From the NCBI RefSeq assembly GCF_028435365.1, contig NZ_JAGTJJ010000053.1, positions 1 to 64,000 of the forward strand: DNA of 64,000 nt, read 5' to 3'. The translations under genes were made by a program, and so were the position numbers. The notes under the pieces are model-generated. The model made no database searches. It saw nothing but the letters and a program-made list of their open reading frames with translations, and had not been told where the DNA came from. Every line of letters starts with the position of its first letter. Within the stretch, counting starts at the first letter, position 1. This stretch comes from Polyangium jinanense (GTDB lineage Bacteria > Myxococcota > Polyangia > Polyangiales > Polyangiaceae). Shown one piece after another: positions 52,236-59,713 of this stretch.

Positions 52236-54580
52236 GGCGTTCCCACCGGTTTGCGCATGTTGCAGCCGAGGCAAAGGCCTCGCGTTCGATAGGTCGCGAC
52301 GAGGCGCCGATACGGTTCTCCGTTCCAGATTTCCAAAAGCCCCTGGGCACGCAGCGACCCGAACTCGCCGAGCGTGCGTCGCTGCTCGTCCGGGGCGCAG
52401 CACGGATCGAACCGGCCCTCCGCGCTCACCCACGCCTCTTGCCCCAAAAAGGGACAAGGCCCGCCCGGCGCGAGGTCTTCCGACGCGGATTCCGAGAGGA
52501 GGAAAATGTTCTCCAGCAGGAGGTATTTTCCATTGGACAACGTCTTCGCCGACGCCGCGGCACGCGCGTCGAGCACGGCCGCGTTCCACCGCTGGATCGC
52601 TTCGGGGCTCCGCCGCATCGAGAGCTCTTCGATCTCCGGGAAATGCGCCCAGAGGTGGTGGCCTTTGACGCGATCGACGCCGAGCTCGATCGCGAGCCGC
52701 ACGATATCGGCGAGTTCGTGGACGTTCGTCTCCAGGAACGTGAGCTGAAACGTGACGCGGCACCGGTCGGGGTTCGTCCGGGCATGCGTGTCGCGCACAT
52801 CGACGAAGGTGCGCACGTCGTCGAGCATCTTCTCCCATCGCGCGCCGATCATGACGCGCTCCTGTGTCCCCTTCGTGGCGCCGTTCCAGGAGATTTTGAC
52901 GTCCGACGTCACGGGCACGATACGCTCGGCCCAGGCGCGGGCGCCGAGGCGCGGGAACGTCCCGTTCGTGGTGAGGTTCATCTTCACGCCGTACTTGCGG
53001 CAGAGCTCGATGATCTCCTCGAAATGCTCGTAGAGGAGCGGCTCGCCCATGGTGGAGGGGATGATCTCGCGGAGGCCCTTGCCCGCGGCCTCTTCGACCA
53101 CCTTGCGAACGAGCTCGATCGGCATGACCCGGCGAGGTTTGCCGAGGAGCCGGCGTTTGTCCTGCTTGTCGCTGTGCGGGGAGTGCTCCTCGCACATCAC
53201 GCATTGCAGGTTGCAGGTGTCCGGGTTCGTGTCGAACGTGATGCGCCACGGCCCCGGCCGCGGATCGAGCCGGGCCGTGTCCCTGCGCGCGAGGGCTTTT
53301 TCGTACATGGCCTCGACCGCGCGCACGTGCGAATCGATGTCGGGGACGCGACCTTCCGGATCCTGCACGTACCCTCGGCTCCCGAGGCGCCGCGCGAGGT
53401 CCGGCTCGTCAACGAGGCGCTGCATCTGCTTCGCGAGCGCCGAGGGATCGCGGTGCGCGAACAGGAGGCCATTCTCCTCGTGATGGACGTACTCTGCCAT
53501 TCCGCCGACATCCGCCGTGATCACGGGGACGCCGGCCGCGAGGGCCTCGTGAATGACGAGCGGAGAGTTCTCCACCCACACGCTCGGTACGATGATCGCA
53601 TCGACCCGATCGAAGACGTCGCGCACCATGTCCTGGTTGCGATATTCGGGAAGCCATTCGATGCGGCCGGGCGCGTCGCCGGGCAGCCGCCTTCCGAGCT
53701 CCCGCAACGCATCCGTGTCCTGCCCCCGCGGTCGCCCCCAGATCCGCAGGCGCGCGTCCCCACGAACCGCGCCGAAGGCCTCGATCAAATGGTGAATTCC
53801 TTTGGCCGGGATGTGCGTCCCGATGTACCCGAACGTGAACGGCTCGCCGCGCTCCCGGCGGCGTCCCCGAAGTCTTTCGAGTTCGAACCCGTAATCGAGG
53901 TACGTGAGCTTCCGTGGCGGGATTCCGAAATGATCACGGTACCGATCGTGGAGATACCGCGAAGGCGCAACGAAGACGTCCACGAGCTCGACCATTTCGC
54001 GCACGTGTTTCATGCGCCGCGACACCCAGCCCGTCCAGTAGGCGACGTCCTCGGCACGCTCGTCGGGCGCGCCGGAGAAATACCGCGCGTAGCAGCGCTC
54101 GGCGCATGTTCGATCTTCCTGCCCGTCGCAGGCGGCCCAGAGGTTGTTCGGATCTTCCGGGTGCATCTGCATGAACTGGCCGCGCGGACACATGAGCCAG
54201 TAATCGTGCAGCGTGTAAACGATGGGGATCTGTCGCGTGGCCGGGACGACGAGGAGCGACGTGGAGAGGTGATTGAGGTGGCCCACGTGGACCACGTCGG
54301 GGCGAAGCTCGTCGCAGAGCTCGGCGAACCGCTGATCCACCTCGACGTGCCTGTACCTGTCGCGGCTCCGCGGCATGTTGACGACGTGCAGGGTGACGCG
54401 CGAATCGGACACGTCGTGCTCGCGCCGGAGCGCGAAATCGGGGGCGAACGAGTCCTCCTCGCGCGTGAAGACGTGCACCTCGTGGCGCGGCGCGAGCGCG
54501 TGGCAGAGGGTCTGCGTGTACACTTCCGAGCCGGCGTTGTACCGCATCGGGTACCCGTGAATGACCTGCAGGATCTTCAT
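52232..54580 (-). CDS. Glycosyltransferase (GT4) fused to a radical SAM/SPASM enzyme
   Basis: 782 residues, GGGGAG before the ATG. Residues 1-400 are a GT-B glycosyltransferase: MKILQVIHGYPMRYNAGSEVY, FGYIGTHIPAKGIHHLIEAF, VPSVWVENSPLVIHEALAAGVP with EX7E (337, 345). A Cys set (131, 151, 159, 163) inside the N-terminal half could bind metal. Residues 445-782 are radical SAM: CNLQCVMC (456-463; CxxxCxxC), STMGEPLL, LTTNGT, and a C-terminal SPASM-like Cys set (GGPCPF, RFDPCCAPDE, GLCLGCNM). No stop or frameshift separates the halves; the linker is about 400-445. The fusion implies sequential action on one substrate. It is the first gene of the operon. Confidence 0.9.
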   Translation of the reverse strand: MKILQVIHGYPMRYNAGSEVYTQTLCHALAPRHEVHVFTREEDSFAPDFALRREHDVSDSRVTLHVVNMPRSRDRYRHVEVDQRFAELCDELRPDVVHVGHLNHLSTSLLVVPATRQIPIVYTLHDYWLMCPRGQFMQMHPEDPNNLWAACDGQEDRTCAERCYARYFSGAPDERAEDVAYWTGWVSRRMKHVREMVELVDVFVAPSRYLHDRYRDHFGIPPRKLTYLDYGFELERLRGRRRERGEPFTFGYIGTHIPAKGIHHLIEAFGAVRGDARLRIWGRPRGQDTDALRELGRRLPGDAPGRIEWLPEYRNQDMVRDVFDRVDAIIVPSVWVENSPLVIHEALAAGVPVITADVGGMAEYVHHEENGLLFAHRDPSALAKQMQRLVDEPDLARRLGSRGYVQDPEGRVPDIDSHVRAVEAMYEKALARRDTARLDPRPGPWRITFDTNPDTCNLQCVMCEEHSPHSDKQDKRRLLGKPRRVMPIELVRKVVEEAAGKGLREIIPSTMGEPLLYEHFEEIIELCRKYGVKMNLTTNGTFPRLGARAWAERIVPVTSDVKISWNGATKGTQERVMIGARWEKMLDDVRTFVDVRDTHARTNPDRCRVTFQLTFLETNVHELADIVRLAIELGVDRVKGHHLWAHFPEIEELSMRRSPEAIQRWNAAVLDARAAASAKTLSNGKYLLLENIFLLSESASEDLAPGGPCPFLGQEAWVSAEGRFDPCCAPDEQRRTLGEFGSLRAQGLLEIWNGEPYRRLVATYRTRGLCLGCNMRKPVGTP

Positions 54581-54730
54581 GTTCCGCTCCCCTGCCGAAC
54601 CTCGTTCATCCTACACGTGATCCCCTCGCGGATCTCTATCCGCGGAGCTTAGCCGAGGACCTTCGCCAGCCACCTTGCGGTCAGCTCGCGATATGGCGTG
54701 CCCATGATGGCTTTCGGAGACCGTCCGGGC

Positions 54731-54736
54731 TAGAGT
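54731..54736 (+). promoter_or_regulatory. Possible -10 element of a leaderless gene
   Basis: TAGAGT ends 8 bases before the ATG at 54745 with no Shine-Dalgarno sequence between. Confidence 0.4.
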
Positions 54737-54744
54737 CTGTCGGC

Positions 54745-55746
54745 ATGGTTTTCCTCGTCGTCGGCGACGCGAACGCAGACCTCTCGAGCACGCTCGTGCG
54801 TTTTCCGGACGAGGGCGACGACGTGCCGATGACGTCGCTCGGGTACAGCAGCGGCGGCTCGGGCGCGAACGTGGCGACGGCGCTCGCGAAGCTCGGCGCG
54901 CGCGCCCGGCTCGTCACGGCGGTCGGAAGTGATCCCGGGGCGGAGATCGCGCTCCGGGCCGCCAAGGAGGCGGGCGTCGATCTTTCGTTCGTCGAGACAC
55001 ACGAGGCGGTGGCCACCGGGCACTGCGTCGTGGCCATTTCCCCCGGCGGCGAGCGGACGTTCCTGAGCTTCCGCGGCGCGAATGCCGTGGTCTCGTGCCC
55101 CGATTTCGCGGCGGTGTTCCAGGACGTCGTGCACCTGCACGTGGCAGGGCACGCGCTTCTCGAAGGCGAGCAGTGGACGACGACGCTCGCGTTGATGGAG
55201 GAAGCGCTTCGCCGCGAAATCCCCATTTCACTCGACATTTGCCTGCCGCTCGTCCGCGCCCGGGCCGCGGAGCTCTTCGCGCTCGCCCCGCAGTTCTCGG
55301 TGCTCTTCGGCAACCAAAGCGAGCTCGGCGCGCTCGGCGGGTTTGCCCCGGAGAACCCCATCGCCACCTCCTGCGAGGCCGCCATCGCGGAGCTCCTCGC
55401 CGCGGGCGTGCCGCTCGTCGTGGGCAAGCTCGGCGCGCAGGGCGCCGTCGTGGCCGAAGGGCCCGCACGAACGTTCCTGCCTTCTTTTCCCGCCGACGTG
55501 CGTGATACGACGGGCGCCGGAGATGGGTTCGTCGCGGCATTCCTTTACGCGTGGCGCCGCGGCGCCTCCGTGGCAAACGCAGGCAGGCTGGGCAATGCCG
55601 CAGGCGCGCTCGTCGTGAGCCGGCTCGGCGCGGCGACATCGCTGCCGGGGCGGGAGGAGCTTTCCCTCCTGCTCTCGGGGCATGGAATCGAGCTGGAATC
55701 ATTCTTGTTCGCAAACAAAAACCCAACGATCGGAAGGGAGACATGA
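54745..55746 (+). CDS. PfkB-family sugar or nucleoside kinase
   Basis: 333 residues. Ribokinase fold: DANADLSSTLVRFPDEGDD, SSGGSGANVATALAKLG (substrate GG site), and the signature DTTGAGDGFVAAFLYAW with anion hole and catalytic Asp. Coupled to the next gene by ATGA. PfkB kinases next to BtpA/SgcQ-type barrels suggest a nucleoside- or sugar-phosphate salvage step; the exact sugar cannot be read. Possible leaderless start (TAGAGT 8 bases upstream). Confidence 0.92.
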   Translation: MVFLVVGDANADLSSTLVRFPDEGDDVPMTSLGYSSGGSGANVATALAKLGARARLVTAVGSDPGAEIALRAAKEAGVDLSFVETHEAVATGHCVVAISPGGERTFLSFRGANAVVSCPDFAAVFQDVVHLHVAGHALLEGEQWTTTLALMEEALRREIPISLDICLPLVRARAAELFALAPQFSVLFGNQSELGALGGFAPENPIATSCEAAIAELLAAGVPLVVGKLGAQGAVVAEGPARTFLPSFPADVRDTTGAGDGFVAAFLYAWRRGASVANAGRLGNAAGALVVSRLGAATSLPGREELSLLLSGHGIELESFLFANKNPTIGRET

Positions 55747-56594
55747 CGCCTCCGTGGAAAGCGCGCCTCGACGCGCTCAAGCTCCAGGATCTCGGGGACC
55801 TCTTCGGCACGAAAAAGCCCGTCCTCGGAATGGTGCATTGCTGGCCGCTGCCCGGCGCGCCGGGATATTCGGGTTACGGGATGGACGTGATCCTCGAACA
55901 CGCAATCCGCGACGCACGCGCGCTCGCGGAGGGCGGCGTGGACGGGATCATCGTGGAGAACATGTGGGACATCCCCTTCCGCGCAGGATCCCACATCGCG
56001 CCCGAGAGCATCGCGGCGCACGCGGTCGTGGCGCGGGCCGTGGGGCAGGTCGTGCCCTTGCCGCTCGGCATCAACCTCGTGCACAACGGCGGCGTCGCGC
56101 TGCTCGGAATCGCGATCGCCGCGGGCGCGAAGTTCGTCCGGGTATGCATGCTCGCGGGCGCGGGCGTGTGGGAGGCGGGGTCGTGGGACGAGGGGTGTGC
56201 GGCGGAGCTCTTGCGGCGGCGCAAGGAGCTCGGCGCCGAACACATCAAGCTGTTCGCCGACGTCGACAAGAAACATTCGGTGCGGTTCCCGGGTATCGAT
56301 CTCGCGACGCACATCGAATGGACGCGTTTTTCCGGAGCCGACGCGCTCATCGTGTCCGGGAAGATGACGGGGGACGCGCCGGATCTCGCGAAGGTGCGGG
56401 AGGCGAAGGCGCTCGCCGGGGATTCGCCGGTGCTCATCGGCAGCGGCGCGACCGAGGAGAATGTGACGGCCTTCCTCGGCGCGGCCGACGGCGTGATCGT
56501 GGGATCGAGCATCAAGGAGAACGGGCGCATCGAGGAGCCTGTCGACGTAGAACGCGTGCGCAGGTTCGTGCGGGCCGCGCGCGCCGCCGGTTGA
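55743..56594 (+). CDS. BtpA/SgcQ-family TIM-barrel protein
   Basis: 283 residues, ATG overlapping the kinase stop. Conserved blocks: GMVHCWPLPGAPGYSGYGMD, GGVDGIIVENMWDIPF, LPLGINLVHNGG, KLFADVDKKHSVRFPG, DALIVSGKMTGDAPD, VLIGSGATEENV, ADGVIVGSSIKENGR. These define the BtpA family, named for a photosystem I biogenesis protein but widespread in non-phototrophs, with SgcQ as a relative. The barrel fold and coupling to a sugar kinase suggest a role on a phosphorylated sugar or nucleoside. Confidence 0.9.
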   Translation: MTPPWKARLDALKLQDLGDLFGTKKPVLGMVHCWPLPGAPGYSGYGMDVILEHAIRDARALAEGGVDGIIVENMWDIPFRAGSHIAPESIAAHAVVARAVGQVVPLPLGINLVHNGGVALLGIAIAAGAKFVRVCMLAGAGVWEAGSWDEGCAAELLRRRKELGAEHIKLFADVDKKHSVRFPGIDLATHIEWTRFSGADALIVSGKMTGDAPDLAKVREAKALAGDSPVLIGSGATEENVTAFLGAADGVIVGSSIKENGRIEEPVDVERVRRFVRAARAAG

Positions 56595-56626
56595 TATCCC
56601 CCCATTTCCAGCTACCCTCGCCCGCC

Positions 56627-57553
56627 GTGTTTCCCCCTCGACGCGCCCTTCCGCCGACGTTATCGCTCGCCACAAGTTTGGTGCTGTTCCCGCTCTCCGG
56701 ATGCAGTACCTCGTCCACGCCCGCGCCTCGGGAAACTTCGCCGGCCGTGGCCGCGGTGCCCACGCCTCCGGGCCATTCCTCGGCGTCCCAGGAGCGCCCC
56801 AAGGCGAGCGTACCTGCGCCGTCGCAGCTCGATTTCCACGACCTCTTCGCGGGCGCGCCGCTGCGTGTGCGCGACGAGGAGGCGGACCAACTCGTCGCCG
56901 TGCCCGCGCGTCGCTTGGGCATCGGAATGCTCGTGGTGCCGACAGGAAAACTCATGGCGGGTGATCCGCTCGCGAACCTCTCGGCCAACCACGTGCTTTC
57001 GCGCACCGTCCCGCCGGGGCGTTACCCCGTCGAGTTGCTCCTCCATGACGACGAGCGAGGCCGTGCCAATGAGCTGCTCCTCGCGCGTGTCGTCTTCGGC
57101 GCCGGCCGCCCGACGCGATGGGAGACGGCGGCGGTCGCGGGCCAGAATCCCGCGCCGTCCCGCCCCGGAGTACGCACGGGGTATCCGTCCGACGCCGCGA
57201 CGGGCTGCTTCGTGGATGCGAGCGTGTTCGCCGAATACACGCCGCCGCCCCAGGTGCGCCAATCCATCCGCGGCGGCATCGTGCACAAGGAATACATCAA
57301 CGATGGTCGCGCCGAGCGAAACAGCGGCGAGCTCATGCAGGCGCTCCGAGCGACCCGCGACGCGCCGGGCGGGAGCCTCGGTCATGCCGAGTGGAAAGGG
57401 ACGCTCGGGAACCTCGTCGCGTTCGGGCTCGGCGGAGATCAGGTGGTCCCGACGTACTGGGGGATCGACGCGAGCGGCGCGCTGGTGGAAATCGTATCGG
57501 TCATCGGCCTGGATGAAGAGAGGTTTCCGGACGTGCGCTGGCCGGACGGTTGA
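56627..57553 (+). CDS. DUF4241-domain lipoprotein
   Basis: 308 residues from a GTG at 56627. Arg-containing signal peptide with LSGCS lipobox (Cys about 25), a Pro/Ala/Ser linker (about 26-65), then a DUF4241 domain (about 70-308): RRLGIGMLVVPTGKLMAGDPL, RTVPPGRYPVELLLHDDERG in part, ARVVFGAGRPTRWETA, YPSDAATGCFVDA (diagnostic), GGDQVVPTYWGIDASGALVEI. Function is not known; DUF4241 proteins recur near toxin-immunity genes. Outer-membrane or periplasmic lipoprotein location is predicted. It converges with the next gene, 10 bp apart. Confidence 0.82.
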   Translation: MFPPRRALPPTLSLATSLVLFPLSGCSTSSTPAPRETSPAVAAVPTPPGHSSASQERPKASVPAPSQLDFHDLFAGAPLRVRDEEADQLVAVPARRLGIGMLVVPTGKLMAGDPLANLSANHVLSRTVPPGRYPVELLLHDDERGRANELLLARVVFGAGRPTRWETAAVAGQNPAPSRPGVRTGYPSDAATGCFVDASVFAEYTPPPQVRQSIRGGIVHKEYINDGRAERNSGELMQALRATRDAPGGSLGHAEWKGTLGNLVAFGLGGDQVVPTYWGIDASGALVEIVSVIGLDEERFPDVRWPDG

Positions 57554-57562
57554 GAGAGCCCG

Positions 57563-58480
57563 TCAGGGCTCGGCGAATGCGCGGTAAATCGCCGGATCCG
57601 TGATCGAGCGCAGCTTGCCCGAGCCGGCCACGAAGACGTAACGCGTGAGCACGTGTCCCACCTTGCCGCCGAACCGCGAGATCTTGCGGCAATCGGCGGT
57701 ATAGGTCTCGTTGTCCGCCGGCACCGAGAAATCGCAGAGCTCGTGCACGGCAGCGTAATCTTCATATTTGCCAAACTCGTACTCGAAGACGGCGACCGCC
57801 TCGGCGCGTGATTTTTCCTTGAGGAAGACGCGCACGCGCTCGTCGAAGAAGCCCGTGAGCGCGGAGGCGCGGCGCGCATTCAAGGTCCGCTCGAGGTCGA
57901 GGACGTTTTTCGCCATGGCCCGGAGCATCGCCGGCTGGATGTCGCGGCCGGCCGCGGCGAGCGCGGGCGTGCAGCAGGCGCCGGCGCGGAACGGGCTCGC
58001 CTGCGCCCCGGGAGCGACGGTCTTTCGGCCACACCCCACCCCGCCACCGCGCACGAAAAACCCCGCGTCGCGCTCGGGCGTGAGGGTCCAGGTCTCGACG
58101 GCGGAGATGGCCGGATCGGCCTCGCAGGCGGCCTGCCATTGCGTGGCCGTGCAGAGGTGTTTGCCCGCGGCGACGCAGGCGTCCTCCGCGGCGAGCCAGG
58201 CCATGCCCTCGTCGCCCGCCGCGCGCTCGAAGGAAAACTCGCCGAGGAGGCTCCCGTCCGCGAGCGTCTTGCTCGGCACTTTGCGGGACGGGAGCGCAGG
58301 GAGGCTCGGCGCGGCGGGTGACGGCGCGGCGCTTTCAACACGCGAGGGCGTGAGGGCCGCGCTCGCGGGCGGTGCGGCGGAGGGCGCGGTCTCGGGGGCT
58401 TTCGTCGGGGACGCGCTTTCGTCCCGACAACCGGTCCCGAGGACGAGCGAAAGGGCGACCATCCCGACGCGGACGAACAT
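57563..58480 (-). CDS. Lipoprotein with SUMF1-like fragment
   Basis: 305 residues from the ATG at 58480. Signal peptide with LVLGTGC (Cys18) and a long Pro/Ala/Ser linker (about 25-75). A segment (about 85-150; AWLAAEDACVAAGKHLCTATQWQAACE, shown in part) resembles the GKRLCTEAEWEAAC stretch of SUMF1-type domains, then a Cys-rich region (GVGCGRKT, GACCTPALA). A C-terminal domain (about 190-305; NVLDLERTLNARR, FEYEFGKYEDYAAVHELCDF) may be NTF2-like. TATGCT on the minus strand ends 8 bases before the ATG. Function unknown. Confidence 0.8.
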   Translation of the reverse strand: MFVRVGMVALSLVLGTGCRDESASPTKAPETAPSAAPPASAALTPSRVESAAPSPAAPSLPALPSRKVPSKTLADGSLLGEFSFERAAGDEGMAWLAAEDACVAAGKHLCTATQWQAACEADPAISAVETWTLTPERDAGFFVRGGGVGCGRKTVAPGAQASPFRAGACCTPALAAAGRDIQPAMLRAMAKNVLDLERTLNARRASALTGFFDERVRVFLKEKSRAEAVAVFEYEFGKYEDYAAVHELCDFSVPADNETYTADCRKISRFGGKVGHVLTRYVFVAGSGKLRSITDPAIYRAFAEP

Positions 58481-58488
58481 TCGCGAGC

Positions 58489-58494
58489 AGCATA
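58489..58494 (-). promoter_or_regulatory. Possible -10 element of a leaderless gene
   Basis: TATGCT on the minus strand ends 8 bases before the ATG at 58480 with no Shine-Dalgarno sequence between. Confidence 0.35.
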
Positions 58495-58588
58495 CAGGCA
58501 AGCCCGGGCGAAGGGAACGGCGCCTCGTCGGCACGGGCTCTGCAGCGGTGTTTTTCGGGGCGGAAGCGCCCGGACGAGGGGGACCTGG

Positions 58589-58957
58589 ATGAGCAAGCCG
58601 GCGGGGTGCAAACGGTGGTCGGTCGCGGAGGGGCACGTGGCGAAGCGAGCGGACGGCGATGGCACGAACGACGTGCTCTGGCTGCTCAATGCCTCCGCGC
58701 ACGAGGCGCACGTGGAGATCATGGTGTACTTCGAGCACCGCGTGCCGGCCGGGCCCTACCGGCTCACGCTCCTGCCCGAACGGAGCCGGCGCATCCGCTG
58801 GCACGAGCTCGAAGGCCCGGAGCCGCTGCCGATCGGAACGGATTTCGCGACCGTGATCGAGTCGGACGTGCCGATCGTCGTGCAATACACGCGCGTGGGC
58901 GCCGGAGGCGCGGGCGCGATGACGACGATCGCGCACTGGGAGCGCTGCGGCATGTGA
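58589..58957 (+). CDS. Sensory rhodopsin transducer (ASRT)-like small protein
   Basis: 122 residues, GAGGGGGACC ribosome site. One beta-sandwich domain matching the Anabaena sensory rhodopsin transducer pattern: CKRWSVAEGHVAKRAD, DVLWLLNASAHEAHVEIMVYF (in part), GPYRLTLLPERSRRIRWHEL, PLPIGTDFATVIESDVPIVVQYTR. In Anabaena, ASRT is a soluble partner of a rhodopsin; relatives also occur in operons without rhodopsin, perhaps as carbohydrate-binding proteins. No rhodopsin gene is in this window. It is 4 bp from the convergent lipoprotein gene. Confidence 0.8.
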   Translation: MSKPAGCKRWSVAEGHVAKRADGDGTNDVLWLLNASAHEAHVEIMVYFEHRVPAGPYRLTLLPERSRRIRWHELEGPEPLPIGTDFATVIESDVPIVVQYTRVGAGGAGAMTTIAHWERCGM

Positions 58958-58960
58958 CGC

Positions 58961-59407
58961 TCAGCGAACCGGCGTGCAATTCGGGTAAAGCCGCTGCATC
59001 GAGGCCGCGCTGCAGAGCGCGACGATCTCGGGCTGCGTGAGCGTGGTCTCTCGCGAAGCGCGCTCATAACACTCGATCGGCGCGACCGACTCGGCGCAGC
59101 GGCAGAGCGCGAGCGCCTGCGCGGAGAGCAGGAGTGCGGCCGAGGCGCGCTCGTAGCAGGCGATCGGCGCATCCGACGTCGCGCCCGCGCACAGGAGATA
59201 AGCGTCGTACTGCGTGAGCAGCGTTCGCTCCCGCGCGCGCTGGTAACAGCCGAGCGCAGGGAACGCCTCGTCCGCCTGCACCGGGAGGAACGCCGCATTT
59301 TGCGGGTGCGCGCCTTCGGGTTCACGGGAAATGGTGGGCGCGTCGCGCTCGCAGGAGGCGAGCGAGGCGACGAGCGCAGCCCAGATCAAGGCTCCCCTCG
59401 TGCTCAT
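58961..59407 (-). CDS. Lipoprotein with three CYxRA cysteine repeats
   Basis: 148 residues. Signal peptide with SLASC lipobox (Cys19). The mature part is three 29-30-residue repeats starting at Cys54, Cys84 and Cys113: CYQRARERTLLTQYDAYLLC, CYERASAALLLSAQALALC, CYERASRETTLTQPEIVALC. Each unit has two cysteines 18 residues apart, so three local disulfides are likely, giving a chain of helical hairpins. I do not recognise a named family. The gene is divergent from the squalene-type locus. Confidence 0.82.
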   Translation of the reverse strand: MSTRGALIWAALVASLASCERDAPTISREPEGAHPQNAAFLPVQADEAFPALGCYQRARERTLLTQYDAYLLCAGATSDAPIACYERASAALLLSAQALALCRCAESVAPIECYERASRETTLTQPEIVALCSAASMQRLYPNCTPVR

Positions 59408-59713
59408 GTCCGTCCACGCATGCAATGGTCGGGCGAGAACACGACGTTGCCGAAAAGCAACACCAGAGAGGCAGACCGATGCGAAGTCGACTTCGCGCCC
59501 CGCCGCCTCAGCAAGAAAAAGCACGCGAACGTAGGCGGGCGCCCCTTGACACGATTGCCCTCCATGCGCCATGTACGGCCTCGCTGCAAAGTCGAACGAT
59601 CGGGCTGAACGGTCAGGACGGCAATGCAGTACACAAGCACTGGACACTGATTCTTCGATTACTTCGTTGACAGCCGAGACCACGAGGCGCCGGCGGTAAG
59701 GGAGCGGCACGGA
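59408..59713. other. Divergent control region of the triterpenoid locus
   Basis: 306 bp without a gene between the divergent lipoprotein gene and the squalene-synthase-like gene. TTGACA occurs at 59546-59551 and again at 59669-59674 on the plus strand, both perfect -35 matches, but no convincing -10 sits 16-18 bp downstream of either. AAGGGAG (about 59699) is the probable ribosome site of the downstream gene. The region is visibly less GC-rich than its flanks, as expected for promoters. Confidence 0.5.

Noticed and set aside
59546..59674. Two TTGACA hexamers as definite promoters of the triterpenoid locus
   Set aside because: Neither has an acceptable -10 at 16-18 bp; kept only as a note in the region entry.
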